Source of the DNA: Alistipes_A hominis
GTDB lineage: Bacteria; Bacteroidota; Bacteroidia; Bacteroidales; Rikenellaceae
Length of the DNA stretch: 64,000 bases
NCBI RefSeq assembly: GCF_014288115.1
Contig: NZ_JACOOK010000004.1
Location: 186,001-250,000 of the forward strand
Reading direction: 5' to 3'
The notes under the pieces are model-generated. The model saw only the letters and a program-made list of their open reading frames with translations. It made no database searches and was not told where the DNA came from. How positions within the stretch are numbered: the first letter of the stretch is position 1; each line of letters starts with the position of its first letter. A program made the translations under genes and the position numbers. Shown here in pieces: positions 17,347-26,205 of the stretch.

Positions 17347-18858
17347 CTATTTCGGCATGATCAGCAACCGGTCGCGCGTGCCGTCCGGGTTGATCCATTC
17401 GATCGATTCGATTGCCGAAGTAATGCGGTTCAGGTCGTTTACCGAACTGATGGTCGAGTTGTTGATCCGCGTGATGACCGATCCTCTGCGGATGCCCGCC
17501 TTGTCGAGCAACCCTCCTTCGTGAACGCCTGTCACTACCGCACCTCCTTTGATCTTAAGCGATTTCAGCGCTTTTTCCGACACTTCGGCGAACTCGCCGT
17601 TCAGCGCATCGTAGGCCGAAACTTGGTCTTTGGTGATCACGTCGGTGTTACCAGTCTTATTACGCAAGACCACTTCGATTTGTTTCACGTCCGAGCCTCT
17701 TTTTACGCTTACCGTGATCTTATCGTTCGGTCGGTGCTTGGCGATCTCTTCAGAAACCTGGGCCGATCCTTCGATTTTCACCCCGTTTATTTCGGTGATG
17801 ATGTCGCCCGTCTTGATTCCTGCGGCTTCGGCAGCGCTGCCCGGGTATACTTCGCCGACGTAAATACCGCCTTGTTCCTTGATACCGGTCGATTTGCCTT
17901 TATCGCTTTCGAGGAACGCTTCGTCGATCGCGTTGTAGCCGATGCCCAGCATGGCCCGCTGTACGACGCCGTACTCTTTCAGGTCGACCACCACTTTTTT
18001 AACGATCGAGGTCGGCACGGCGAACGAATAGCCGATGTAACTTCCGGTCTGCGACTGGATCAGCGTGTTGATGCCGACCAACTCGCCTTTGGTATTCACC
18101 AGCGCGCCTCCGCTGTTGCCCGGATTGACGGCCGCGTCGGTCTGGATGAACGATTCGAGGCTGTACTGCGTCGGCAACGCCTGCAGGCTACGCCCCTTGG
18201 CGCTGACGATCCCGGCCGTGATCGTATTCTGCAGTCCGTACGGGCTGCCGATGGCCAGCACCCACTCGCCGAGACGCAGAGCGTCCGAATTTCCGATCGG
18301 AATGGTCGGCAGGTCGGTCGCGTCGATTTTGATCAGCGCCACTTCGGTCGTCGGGTCGGTGCCGATGACTTTGGCGTCGAACGTCCGTTTATCGTTCAGC
18401 GTCACTTTCAGTTTCGACGCGTTGTCCACTACGTGGTGGTTCGTTACGATATAGCCGTCCGGACTGATGATGACGCCCGATCCGCCGCTTTTGCGCTCCT
18501 GCGGCCGCGGCTGTTGCTCCGGCTGTTGCCGGTACTGGCCTCTCGGAATGCCGAACAGGTCGAAGAACTGTTCGAAGCCGCCGTCGTCGCCGTATCCGCC
18601 GCGATAACCTGCGCGGGACGAGATTTCCTGCGTGTTGACAATGTTAACGACTCCCTTGACGGCGTTTTCGGCCGCATAGGTGAGGTCTGGATATCCGCCT
18701 TCCTCATAGGCGGTGAAGTGCGTGCCGACGTTCGATGCGAACGATTCGGCGGGCGTATAGCTGTCCTTGTCGGCTGCTTTCGTTACGGTGTAAGCAGTTA
18801 CTCCGCTCGCAACCATCGAGACTGCCAGCACCCCTGCCCATACAAAACCCTTTTTCAT
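17347..18858 (-). CDS. HtrA/DegQ-family periplasmic serine protease
   Basis: 503 residues: an N-terminal membrane or signal segment (about residues 4-28), a trypsin-like domain, and two PDZ domains (about 300-385 and 415-500). His142 (NHHVVDN) and Ser249 (NPGNSGGAL) are in place. The position of the usual catalytic Asp (as in DPxTDxALIK) reads DPTTEVALIK, so Glu172 replaces Asp; the codon is 18343-18345. A Gln/Arg/Gly-rich linker lies near residues 85-125. The family degrades or refolds misfolded envelope proteins. It precedes rpoD on the same strand and may be partly cotranscribed with it. Confidence 0.92.
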   Translation of the reverse strand: MKKGFVWAGVLAVSMVASGVTAYTVTKAADKDSYTPAESFASNVGTHFTAYEEGGYPDLTYAAENAVKGVVNIVNTQEISSRAGYRGGYGDDGGFEQFFDLFGIPRGQYRQQPEQQPRPQERKSGGSGVIISPDGYIVTNHHVVDNASKLKVTLNDKRTFDAKVIGTDPTTEVALIKIDATDLPTIPIGNSDALRLGEWVLAIGSPYGLQNTITAGIVSAKGRSLQALPTQYSLESFIQTDAAVNPGNSGGALVNTKGELVGINTLIQSQTGSYIGYSFAVPTSIVKKVVVDLKEYGVVQRAMLGIGYNAIDEAFLESDKGKSTGIKEQGGIYVGEVYPGSAAEAAGIKTGDIITEINGVKIEGSAQVSEEIAKHRPNDKITVSVKRGSDVKQIEVVLRNKTGNTDVITKDQVSAYDALNGEFAEVSEKALKSLKIKGGAVVTGVHEGGLLDKAGIRRGSVITRINNSTISSVNDLNRITSAIESIEWINPDGTRDRLLIMPK

Positions 18859-19254
18859 AGAAACAATAAATTTTAGTGAATGAATTTGTCAGTTATAAAA
18901 AAGGTAGAATTGGTTCATTGTGTCTGTTTCCTGTTTTTTAGCGGTTCCTTTTCGCGCTCCGCGCACTCTTTTCGGCGGAGTCTGCGACGGGAACCCAGTT
19001 GCCGTTGGTTTTTATTTTATTTATATAACTGCGAAACTTCGCGGAATATTGTCCTGACGATGCGGTTTTGCGGTTCCGGCGTTTTACGGGCGGGCTGATC
19101 CGGCTTCCGGACACGGCCTTTCCTCGGAACCGGTAAAAATAACGATTCCTATTTTTTAAATATTGTATGGATACTGTCGAAAAAATCGTTCCCGCAGTCT
19201 TTTTCCCGATAGGTTTTTGCTGGGCGCGTGAACGACCCGGAGCGGAAAAGCCTG
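18859..19254. other. 396-base intergenic region between htrA and dus
   Basis: Both flanking genes are on the minus strand. I see no supported gene here. A TACCTTTT sequence on the minus strand near 18925 is a weak -7 candidate for htrA. Short open frames on either strand have Cys/Arg/Ser-rich, non-coding-like translations. No clear terminator was found for dus. Confidence 0.6.
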
Positions 19255-20277
19255 TCAGACGTCGTGCGAGAGCGGTTGCGGAACGATCTCCGACGTGTCG
19301 AAGTCGCCCCACCGTTCGGCGACGTAATCGAGCGTAGCGACGATTTCGGCCGGATCGTTCAGCGTTACCAGCTTCAGTCGCGTAGGCTTGAAATCGGGCA
19401 GTCCTTTGAAATAACAGGAGAAATGGCGCCGCATTTCCAGCACGCCGACTTTGTCGCCCTTGAATTCGAGCGATTTTGCGAAGTGGAGTTTCGCCAATTC
19501 CACTCGCTCGTGCACGGAGGGCTGCTTGAGTTGTTCGCCGGTCTTCAGAAAATGGCGGATTTCTTTAAAGATCCACGGCCGGCCGTAAGTGGCGCGGCCA
19601 ATCATGATGCCGTCGATGCCGTAGCGTTCGAATGCCGCCGCAGCCTTTTCCGCCGAGTCGATGTCGCCGTTGCCGATGATCGGGATATGCATTCGCGGGT
19701 TGCGTTTTACCTCGCCGATCAGCGTCCAGTCGGCCTCGCCGCGGTAAAGCTGCGCCCGCGTCCGGCCGTGGATCGTCAGCGCGGCGATTCCCGCGTCTTG
19801 CAGCCGTTCGGCGATCTCGACGATGTTTTTCGAGTCTTCGTCCCAGCCGAGGCGGGTTTTGACGGTTACCGGCAGGCGTACCGCATCGACGATCCGCCGC
19901 GTCATTTCGACCATCTTCGGCACGTCGCGCATCATGCCGCTGCCGGCTCCGCGCGCGGCGATCTTGCGTACCGGGCAGCCGAAATTGATGTCGATCAGAT
20001 CGGGCCGTGCCGCCTCGGCGACCCGCGCCGCCTCGACCATCGGTTCGATCTCGTTGCCGTAGAGCTGGATGCCCACCGGGCGTTCGTAGTCGTAAGTGCG
20101 GAGTTTGGCGACCGATTTGGCCGCGTCGCGGATCAGTCCGTCGCTCGATATGAATTCGGTGTAGACCATGTCCGCTCCGAACCGCTTGCACACGTATCGG
20201 AACGACGGATCGGTCACGTCTTCCATCGGGGCCAGGAACAGCGGCTTGTCCCCTAAATCTATGTCGGCTATCCGCAT
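19255..20277 (-). CDS. dus: tRNA-dihydrouridine synthase
   Basis: 340 residues from the ATG at 20277. The N-terminus reads FLAPMEDVTDPSFR, the catalytic Cys lies in INFGCPVRKIA near residue 96, and the FMN-barrel segments VKTRLGW, LTIHGRTRAQ, IIGNGDI and GIMIGRATYGRPW follow. Dus enzymes reduce uridine to dihydrouridine in tRNA D-loops. The frame is open far upstream, antisense to argS, but the family starts at MRIADI and a -7 element lies 18 bases before it. It diverges from argS. Confidence 0.93.
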   Translation of the reverse strand: MRIADIDLGDKPLFLAPMEDVTDPSFRYVCKRFGADMVYTEFISSDGLIRDAAKSVAKLRTYDYERPVGIQLYGNEIEPMVEAARVAEAARPDLIDINFGCPVRKIAARGAGSGMMRDVPKMVEMTRRIVDAVRLPVTVKTRLGWDEDSKNIVEIAERLQDAGIAALTIHGRTRAQLYRGEADWTLIGEVKRNPRMHIPIIGNGDIDSAEKAAAAFERYGIDGIMIGRATYGRPWIFKEIRHFLKTGEQLKQPSVHERVELAKLHFAKSLEFKGDKVGVLEMRRHFSCYFKGLPDFKPTRLKLVTLNDPAEIVATLDYVAERWGDFDTSEIVPQPLSHDV

Positions 20278-20280
20278 CGG

Positions 20281-20312
20281 TTGTATTTTGACGGCAAAAA
20301 TAGCTATCTTTG
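20281..20312 (+). promoter_or_regulatory. Promoter of argS
   Basis: TATCTTTG at 20305-20312 with TTG at 20281-20283 (21-base spacer). It is 32 bases before the argS ATG. Confidence 0.7.
20295..20302 (-). promoter_or_regulatory. -7 element (TATTTTTG) of dus
   Basis: On the minus strand TATTTTTG lies 18 bases before the dus ATG. Only two bases (GC) separate it from the argS -7 element facing the other way. Confidence 0.65.
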
Positions 20313-20343
20313 TGCTGATTTTGAAATCACGAAACCGCAAATC

Positions 20344-22125
20344 ATGAATATCGAACAGTTTTTGCAGGATAAAGTGCGGGCCGCAGTGACCGCGCTGTAC
20401 GGTGAACCCGCCCCCGGACAGGTACAGATACAGAAAACCCGCAAGGAATTCGACGGCGATATGACGCTGGTGGTCTTCCCGTTGCTGAAACTCAGCCGCA
20501 AAAATCCGGAAGCCACCGCAGCGGAGATCGGCGAAGCGCTGGTCGCCTCGACGCCCGAAATCAAAAGTTTCAATGTAATCAAAGGATTTTTGAACCTGTC
20601 CCTTAGCGAATTGTTCTGGAGCGAGCGCGTGAACGAAATCCTCGCCGATCCCGCTTACGGGCAGGCCGCTCCGACCGGGCGGACGGTGATGGTCGAATAC
20701 TCCTCGCCGAACACCAATAAGCCGTTGCACCTGGGCCATATTCGCAACAACCTGCTCGGCTACTCGGTGGCCCGGATTCTGGAGGCGGGCGGTAATAAGG
20801 TGCTGAAAGTGAATTTGGTCAACGACCGCGGAATCCATATCTGCAAGTCGATGCTCGCGTGGCGGAAGTTCGGCGGCGGCGAGACGCCCGCTTCGTCCGG
20901 CATGAAGGGCGATCACCTGGTCGGGAAGTACTACGTGGCCTTCGATAAGGCTTATAAGGCCGAAGTCAAAGAACTGACGGCCGGCGGTATGGACGAAGAA
21001 ACAGCCAAGCGCGAAGCGCCGATTATGAAAGAGGCCCAGGCGATGCTGCGCAAGTGGGAGGCCAAAGACCCGGAGATTTACGGGTTGTGGCAGACGATGA
21101 ACGGCTGGGTGTACGAAGGTTTCGACAAGACGTACGAAGCGATGGGCGTCAGCTTCGACAAGGTGTACTACGAATCGAATACCTACCTGCTCGGCAAATC
21201 GATCGTCGAGGAGGGACTGGATAAAGGGGTGTTTTTCCGTAAGGAGGACGGCTCGGTCTGGTGCGACCTGACCGCCGACGGTCTCGACCAGAAGCTGTTG
21301 CTGCGCGGCGACGGTACGTCGGTCTACATGACGCAGGACCTCGGCACGGCCTACACTCGTTTCAAAGAGGAACGCCTGGACGACATGATCTACGTCGTCG
21401 GCAACGAGCAAAACTATCATTTCCAGGTATTGAAACTGATCCTCGGCAAGCTCGGTTACGGCTGGGCCGATCATATCACGCACCTGTCGTACGGTATGGT
21501 CGAGCTGCCCGAAGGAAAAATGAAGTCGCGCGAGGGGACGGTGGTGGACGCCGACGACCTGATCGACGAGATGGTGCGGACGGCTTACGACATGTCGCAG
21601 GAGCTCGGCAAACTCGACGATGCGACGCCGGACGAGGCGATGCGGATCAGCCGGATGGTAGGACTCGGCGCGTTGAAATATTTCATTCTGAAAGTCGATC
21701 CGCGTAAGACGATGCTGTTCGACCCGCGCGAGTCGATCGACTTCAACGGCAATACCGGGCCGTTTATCCAATACACCCACGCCCGGATCAAGTCGGTGTT
21801 GCGCAAGGCGGCCGAGCGCGGGATCGTTCCGGCTTCCGAGCTGCATAGCTCGGCGCTTTCGACTGAAGAGGTCGGCCTGATCAAGATGCTTGCCGACTAT
21901 CCGGGCGCCGTAGCGCAGGCCGGCGCGACGTTCTCGCCGTCGGTGATCGCGAATTACGCTTACGAATTGGCCAAAGCGTACAACAGCTATTACCACGATT
22001 TCCCGATCCTGCGGGAGGCCGATGCGCAGAAACAGACGATGCGTCTGACGCTTTCCGAAACCGTAGCCCGCGTGATCGCTTCGGCGATGGCGCTGCTCGG
22101 TATTGGAGTTCCGCAACGCATGTAA
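20344..22125 (+). CDS. argS: Arginyl-tRNA synthetase
   Basis: 593 residues from the ATG at 20344. The N-terminal ArgRS domain is followed by the class I HIGH motif as HLGH in NKPLHLGHIRNN near residue 130, and by the KMSKS-like motif GKMKSREGT near residue 395. The C-terminal DALR-type anticodon-binding domain contains FIQYTHARIKSVLR. It charges tRNA-Arg. The in-frame extension back to 20281 covers the promoter and is not used. The flippase gene follows after 33 bases. Confidence 0.96.
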   Translation: MNIEQFLQDKVRAAVTALYGEPAPGQVQIQKTRKEFDGDMTLVVFPLLKLSRKNPEATAAEIGEALVASTPEIKSFNVIKGFLNLSLSELFWSERVNEILADPAYGQAAPTGRTVMVEYSSPNTNKPLHLGHIRNNLLGYSVARILEAGGNKVLKVNLVNDRGIHICKSMLAWRKFGGGETPASSGMKGDHLVGKYYVAFDKAYKAEVKELTAGGMDEETAKREAPIMKEAQAMLRKWEAKDPEIYGLWQTMNGWVYEGFDKTYEAMGVSFDKVYYESNTYLLGKSIVEEGLDKGVFFRKEDGSVWCDLTADGLDQKLLLRGDGTSVYMTQDLGTAYTRFKEERLDDMIYVVGNEQNYHFQVLKLILGKLGYGWADHITHLSYGMVELPEGKMKSREGTVVDADDLIDEMVRTAYDMSQELGKLDDATPDEAMRISRMVGLGALKYFILKVDPRKTMLFDPRESIDFNGNTGPFIQYTHARIKSVLRKAAERGIVPASELHSSALSTEEVGLIKMLADYPGAVAQAGATFSPSVIANYAYELAKAYNSYYHDFPILREADAQKQTMRLTLSETVARVIASAMALLGIGVPQRM

Positions 22126-22158
22126 ACCGGCTTTCCGCAGCCTTTAACCGATACGGCC

Positions 22159-23649
22159 TTGGGCATCGTACAACGCAACAGCATCACGATCACGATCCTG
22201 TCCTACCTGGGGATCCTGATCGGATATGTCAACAAGATCCTGTTGCTGACGAACTTCCTGACCGAGGAGCAGGTCGGACTGGTCAATATTCTGACCGGGC
22301 TGGCCGTCCTGTACGCCCAGTTTTCCGCGCTGGGAATCAATTTTTCGGTCGTCAAATTCTTCCCGTTTTTCCGGACGCCCGACCGGCGGGACAACGGTTT
22401 CTTTTTCTGGTCGGCGCTGGGTGTCGGCGCCGGGTTCGTCGTGTTCACGGTTCTGTTCCTGGCGTTCCGCGAACCGGTCATGGCGTACTATTCGAAAGAA
22501 TCTCCGCTACTGTCCGAGCACTACCTGATGCTGATTCCGCTGGGGCTGGCTACGTTGTCCTATAATTTTTTCAGTTCGTGGTTGCAGGCATTTTACAAGA
22601 CGGTCGTCACCTCTTTCGTCAACGAGATTCTGCTGCGCCTGTTGATTTCGATCGAAATTTCGCTGTATGCGTTGCGGCTGATTACGTTCGAGCAATTCGT
22701 CGTGGGGTACGTGCTGATCTATTTCGTACCGGCGGCGATCCTGCTGGTTTATATGGCGACGATACGGCAAACGCGGTTCCGGCCGGTTCCGGTCACTCCG
22801 CGCGTGCGCAGGTTGCTTTCGATCACGGCGGTATACGGATTGTGGCAGTATCTCGGAGGGGCTTCGATGTATATCGTACCGATCGTCGACCAGACGATGC
22901 TGGCCGGGATCTGCGGGCTGGCGGAAGGAGGGATCTATACCACGATCATCTATATGACCAGCGCGATGCAGATGCCCTACCGTTCGATCGTCAAGGTGTC
23001 TACGCCGGTGGTTACGAACCTGTGGAAAGAGCGCGACATGGAAGGTATGCGCAAAATCTCGCGCGATGCGTCGCTGATGAACCTGATCGCCGGTTGCTTT
23101 CTGTTCGTCGTCATCTGGGTCAACCTCGACAATATCTTTTCGCTGATGCCGGAGTCGTACGCCAGCGGGCGTTACGTTTTCCTGTTCCTCGGCCTGGGTT
23201 GGGTCGTGAATATGTACGTGGGACTGAACAGCACGATTCTGATGACTTCCAAGAAATACCGCTATGAGTTCATGCTTTCGATCCTGCTGGTCGGGCTGAC
23301 CGTCCTGACCAACGCGCTGATGATTCCCCGCTGGGGGATGAACGGGGCGGCGCTGGCGACGATGATCTCGCTGCTGGTTTTCAACGTTGGGCACGTTGCG
23401 TTCGTATGGAAATTCTACCGGATTTTTTCACTGTCGTGGCGCGATGTCCTCGTCGCCCTGTGGGGAGCCGCGATGATCGGCGTCTCGATGCTGATTCCGC
23501 GGCAAGACAATTTCATCGTCGACGGAACGATCCGGACGACGCTGATTTCGCTCGTATTCGGTACGGGAATTTATTATTCGAAGATTTCTCCGGCGCTGAA
23601 CCGGATGCTCGAAGGCCTGCTTCGCCGGATTTTCGTCCGCCGCTCTTAA
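22159..23649 (+). CDS. MOP/MATE-type polysaccharide flippase (Wzx-like)
   Basis: 496 residues with about 12-14 hydrophobic helices, short basic cytoplasmic loops and a typical N-terminal ITILSYLGILIGYVNKI segment. This is the oligosaccharide flippase superfamily, whose members move undecaprenyl-linked glycans, or in MurJ lipid II, across the inner membrane. The exact substrate is unknown; no polysaccharide cluster surrounds it. The start appears to be TTG at 22159, as there is no nearby in-frame ATG. It follows argS by 33 bases and converges on the next gene with only 3 bases between stop codons. Confidence 0.85.
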   Translation: MGIVQRNSITITILSYLGILIGYVNKILLLTNFLTEEQVGLVNILTGLAVLYAQFSALGINFSVVKFFPFFRTPDRRDNGFFFWSALGVGAGFVVFTVLFLAFREPVMAYYSKESPLLSEHYLMLIPLGLATLSYNFFSSWLQAFYKTVVTSFVNEILLRLLISIEISLYALRLITFEQFVVGYVLIYFVPAAILLVYMATIRQTRFRPVPVTPRVRRLLSITAVYGLWQYLGGASMYIVPIVDQTMLAGICGLAEGGIYTTIIYMTSAMQMPYRSIVKVSTPVVTNLWKERDMEGMRKISRDASLMNLIAGCFLFVVIWVNLDNIFSLMPESYASGRYVFLFLGLGWVVNMYVGLNSTILMTSKKYRYEFMLSILLVGLTVLTNALMIPRWGMNGAALATMISLLVFNVGHVAFVWKFYRIFSLSWRDVLVALWGAAMIGVSMLIPRQDNFIVDGTIRTTLISLVFGTGIYYSKISPALNRMLEGLLRRIFVRRS

Positions 23650-23652
23650 CGG

Positions 23653-24135
23653 TCAGGCGCGCAGTTGGGCTTGGCGATACGTAAAGAGCATGGGATAATC
23701 GTCGAATGCGAAGATGGTCATTTCGTCGCGCCGGCGCCGCCACGGGAGCAACCGTCCCCATACGATTTTGCTGACGAATATGAAAAACAGCGTGTATAGG
23801 TCGTCGTACTCTTTATCGCAACAATAAACGACGGACGGATCTTTCGGATCCACCAGTCGTTCGTATTTGTTGATCAGGAATCCGTTCCACTGGTATTTTC
23901 CCGAACAGAGCCGATCCATGAACGCATTGTAATCGGGCAGGAATACGAGCTGGCGTCCCGTAAAATCCTGATAATTCTGTAATGCGAGTTTGAAAATCCG
24001 ATCGCGGCGGTTGTTGCGTTTCCCGAGCCAGAATATCAACAGGCGCGTCGGGATCTCTTGCGCGAACACGATGTCCGACGTGTGGGCTTTCAAAAATTTC
24101 TCGGTGTCCCGGTACAATCGTTTTTCTCTGTTCAT
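23653..24135 (-). CDS. Hypothetical protein
   Basis: 160 residues, not recognised. It is rich in basic and aromatic residues, with KRNNRRDRIFKLALQNYQDF in the first half, YCCDKEYDDLYTLFFIF near residue 105 and a basic WRRRRD stretch near the C-terminus. One hydrophobic segment (about 108-122) may be a membrane or buried helix. There is no signal peptide. It is transcribed alone or after a small upstream frame (24160-24372) from a consensus promoter near 24500. Its codon use resembles that of its neighbours. Confidence 0.6.
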   Translation of the reverse strand: MNREKRLYRDTEKFLKAHTSDIVFAQEIPTRLLIFWLGKRNNRRDRIFKLALQNYQDFTGRQLVFLPDYNAFMDRLCSGKYQWNGFLINKYERLVDPKDPSVVYCCDKEYDDLYTLFFIFVSKIVWGRLLPWRRRRDEMTIFAFDDYPMLFTYRQAQLRA

Positions 24136-24159
24136 AATGATGACTTTTTGTAGGATCGA

Positions 24160-24372
24160 TCAACGATTGCTCCCGCTTGCGACGAGAACGCATTTGCCCG
24201 TATTCCCGTTTGCGGTACGGCATTTCCCGGCGGAACCGATGCGGACTTCGGGAGCGGTCGCACGAGACCGCCCGGTATCGGTCGGACAAAAGCATACTTT
24301 CTCCGTTTTCCGGATCGTAATCCGTTGAGGCTGTTCTGTAGTTCGCTGTGAATGGAAGAAGGGCATAATCAT
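24160..24372 (-). CDS. Possible small protein upstream of the orphan gene
   Basis: A 70-codon frame from an ATG at 24372 (a second in-frame ATG two codons later) to a TGA ending 24 bases before the next minus-strand ATG. It lies downstream of the promoter at 24493-24522, and its codon use (ATC, ACG, CGG, GTC) resembles that of nearby genes. The product is basic, with four Cys (VCFC, GKC twice) and no recognised domain. It may equally be untranslated leader. Confidence 0.3.
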   Translation of the reverse strand: MIMPFFHSQRTTEQPQRITIRKTEKVCFCPTDTGRSRATAPEVRIGSAGKCRTANGNTGKCVLVASGSNR

Positions 24373-24492
24373 TTGTTTACAGTACGTCCGACGCCGCGAT
24401 TTCTCCGGATTATTCGTCCTGATCGTACTTTTCGATCCTTGATTTAATAAAATTTATTATAAATATAGTTATAACTACATAACTTTATGATG

Positions 24493-24522
24493 CAAATATA
24501 ATTAAAATTCAAGATAATCCAA
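24493..24522 (-). promoter_or_regulatory. Consensus promoter facing the orphan gene
   Basis: On the minus strand TTG (24520-24522), a 19-base spacer and TATATTTG (24493-24500) form a full Bacteroidota promoter. Transcription would start near 24487, about 350 bases before the ATG at 24135. Confidence 0.75.
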
Positions 24523-24638
24523 CGGTCCGATATATTTTTATGCAAAGTTCCGGTTATTTTATTTCGATCGAAAAGGAACGGAGGCGAGCCGTTTTGCAAT
24601 TTTTCGGCAGACCGCCTCTTTTTTCCGGAGGGGTTTAT

Positions 24639-24646
24639 TATATTTG
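24639..24646 (+). promoter_or_regulatory. -7 element (TATATTTG) for cls
   Basis: TATATTTG lies 26 bases before the cls ATG at 24673. No TTG is seen at the preferred distance. Confidence 0.6.
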
Positions 24647-24672
24647 TATCAAATACTGCTATTTGGAACGCC

Positions 24673-26142
24673 ATGCCGGATACTTTTTTACTTTTCGCCC
24701 TGATCGACCTGAAGCCTTACCTGAGTTTCGGGTACATCGTTTTCGTGATTATCACGATCGCCGTGATCATTCACGACAAGCGCGATCCGGTGAAGGCGCT
24801 GTCGTGGATCATCGTGATTTCATTGCTGCCGGTCGTCGGATTTATCTTTTACATCGTTTTCGGGCGCAACCACCGCAAGCAAAAATTGTTCAGCCGCAAG
24901 GAACTGAGCGATCTCGAACAGATCGACACGCTGAGCCGGCAGCAAATCTACGAGATCAACAACGCCGCGGTGCTGCACAAACCGGAGATCAGCGACAACC
25001 GCGATATCATTACGCTGCTGCTCAACAGCAACAAGGCGCTGCTGACGGTGCATAACCGGGTGAAGCTGCTGAACGACGGAACGGAGACGTTCGACGAAAT
25101 CCGCAAGGCGCTGTGGTCGGCCAGTTCGTCGATCCATCTGGAATATTACATCATCGAGGACGATCCGCTGGGCCGCGAGATCGCCGACATTTTGATCGCC
25201 AAGGCGCAGCAGGGAGTCGAGGTGAGGCTGATCTACGACGACGTGGGCAGTTGGGGGCTCGGGCGCAAGTACATCGGCCGGCTGCGCAAGGCCGGCGTCC
25301 GGGTAGAGTGTTTCATGCAGGTGGTCTTCCCGTGGCTGACCAGCCACGTCAATTACCGGAATCACCGCAAGATCCTGGTTGTGGACGGCAAGATCGGGTT
25401 CACGGGCGGGATCAACATCGCCCAGCGGTACGTCACCGGGACGAAAATGGGGCCGTGGCGCGATACCCACCTGCGGCTCGAGGGCGAAGCGGTCGGCATG
25501 TTGCAGATCGTATTCATCGCCGACTGGTTTTTCGTCAGCAAGCAGTTGTTGAACGACTATCCGAAATACCTGCCCAAAACGCATGTCAAGGAGGAGACGA
25601 TGATCCAGATCGCCACGTCCGGACCCGATTCCGACTGGGCGTCGATCATGCAGGCGTTTTTCTCGGCCATCACGCATGCGCAGCACCATATCTATATTTC
25701 GTCGCCCTATTTCCTTCCGAACGAGGCGATTCTGACGGCGGTCAAAGTGGCTGCGCTGAGCGGGATCGACGTGCGGATCATGATCCCGAGCCGTTCCGAT
25801 TCGAAGGTGGTTTACTGGGCCTCCCGCTCGTACATCGGCGAACTGATCGACGCCAACGTGAAGGTGTACCTGTACCGCCGGGGATTCAACCATTCGAAGC
25901 TGATTATGATCGACGGGCAGTTCAGTTCGGTCGGCACGGCCAATATGGACATCCGCAGTTTCGAAGACAATTTCGAAGTGTCGGCGTTGCTGTACGACCG
26001 GAAGATCACGCAGGAGCTGGAAGCGGAGTTCCTACACGACCTCGATCAGAGCCGCATGGTAACGCGCGACTACTGGGAGAGTCGCCCCGCGCTGCATAGT
26101 TTTTACGAAGCGTTGTCGCGGTTGTTCAGCCCGTTGCTGTAA
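24673..26142 (+). CDS. cls: Cardiolipin synthase (phospholipase D superfamily)
   Basis: 489 residues: two N-terminal membrane helices (about residues 15-35 and 45-65) with a basic GRNHRKQK stretch after them, then two phospholipase D modules. Both HKD motifs are visible, HRKILVVD near residue 235 and HSKLIMID near residue 412, each followed by a Gly/Asn-rich tail (GFTGG, GTANMD). The enzyme condenses two phosphatidylglycerols to cardiolipin at the inner membrane. It is preceded by its own -7 element and followed by an unrelated gene after 63 bases. Confidence 0.94.
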   Translation: MPDTFLLFALIDLKPYLSFGYIVFVIITIAVIIHDKRDPVKALSWIIVISLLPVVGFIFYIVFGRNHRKQKLFSRKELSDLEQIDTLSRQQIYEINNAAVLHKPEISDNRDIITLLLNSNKALLTVHNRVKLLNDGTETFDEIRKALWSASSSIHLEYYIIEDDPLGREIADILIAKAQQGVEVRLIYDDVGSWGLGRKYIGRLRKAGVRVECFMQVVFPWLTSHVNYRNHRKILVVDGKIGFTGGINIAQRYVTGTKMGPWRDTHLRLEGEAVGMLQIVFIADWFFVSKQLLNDYPKYLPKTHVKEETMIQIATSGPDSDWASIMQAFFSAITHAQHHIYISSPYFLPNEAILTAVKVAALSGIDVRIMIPSRSDSKVVYWASRSYIGELIDANVKVYLYRRGFNHSKLIMIDGQFSSVGTANMDIRSFEDNFEVSALLYDRKITQELEAEFLHDLDQSRMVTRDYWESRPALHSFYEALSRLFSPLL

Positions 26143-26205
26143 ACGAGGTTCGGATGTTGCCGTACCGCCGTGGGAATGACTTGATAAACCGTTAAACTGC
26201 CCGTT

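Larger units (their letters stand above)
24136..24672. other. 537-base region between the orphan gene and cls
   Basis: It contains a candidate 70-codon frame (24160-24372, minus), an imperfect GC stem-loop at 24253-24271, and an AT-rich divergent promoter region (about 24440-24660) with a consensus minus-strand promoter and a plus-strand -7 element. Confidence 0.6.

Noticed and set aside
18880..19098. 72-codon plus-strand frame in the htrA-dus gap
   Set aside because: Its translation is Ser/Arg/Cys/Phe-rich with no recognisable feature, it has no -7 element, and it begins over the htrA promoter region.
20278..22116. Long open frame on the minus strand continuous with dus and antisense to argS
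   Set aside because: The dus family begins at MRIADI (20277) with its own -7 element. The extension lies wholly opposite argS, whose motifs are unambiguous, and its translation is rich in His, Arg and Gln as expected of an antisense shadow.
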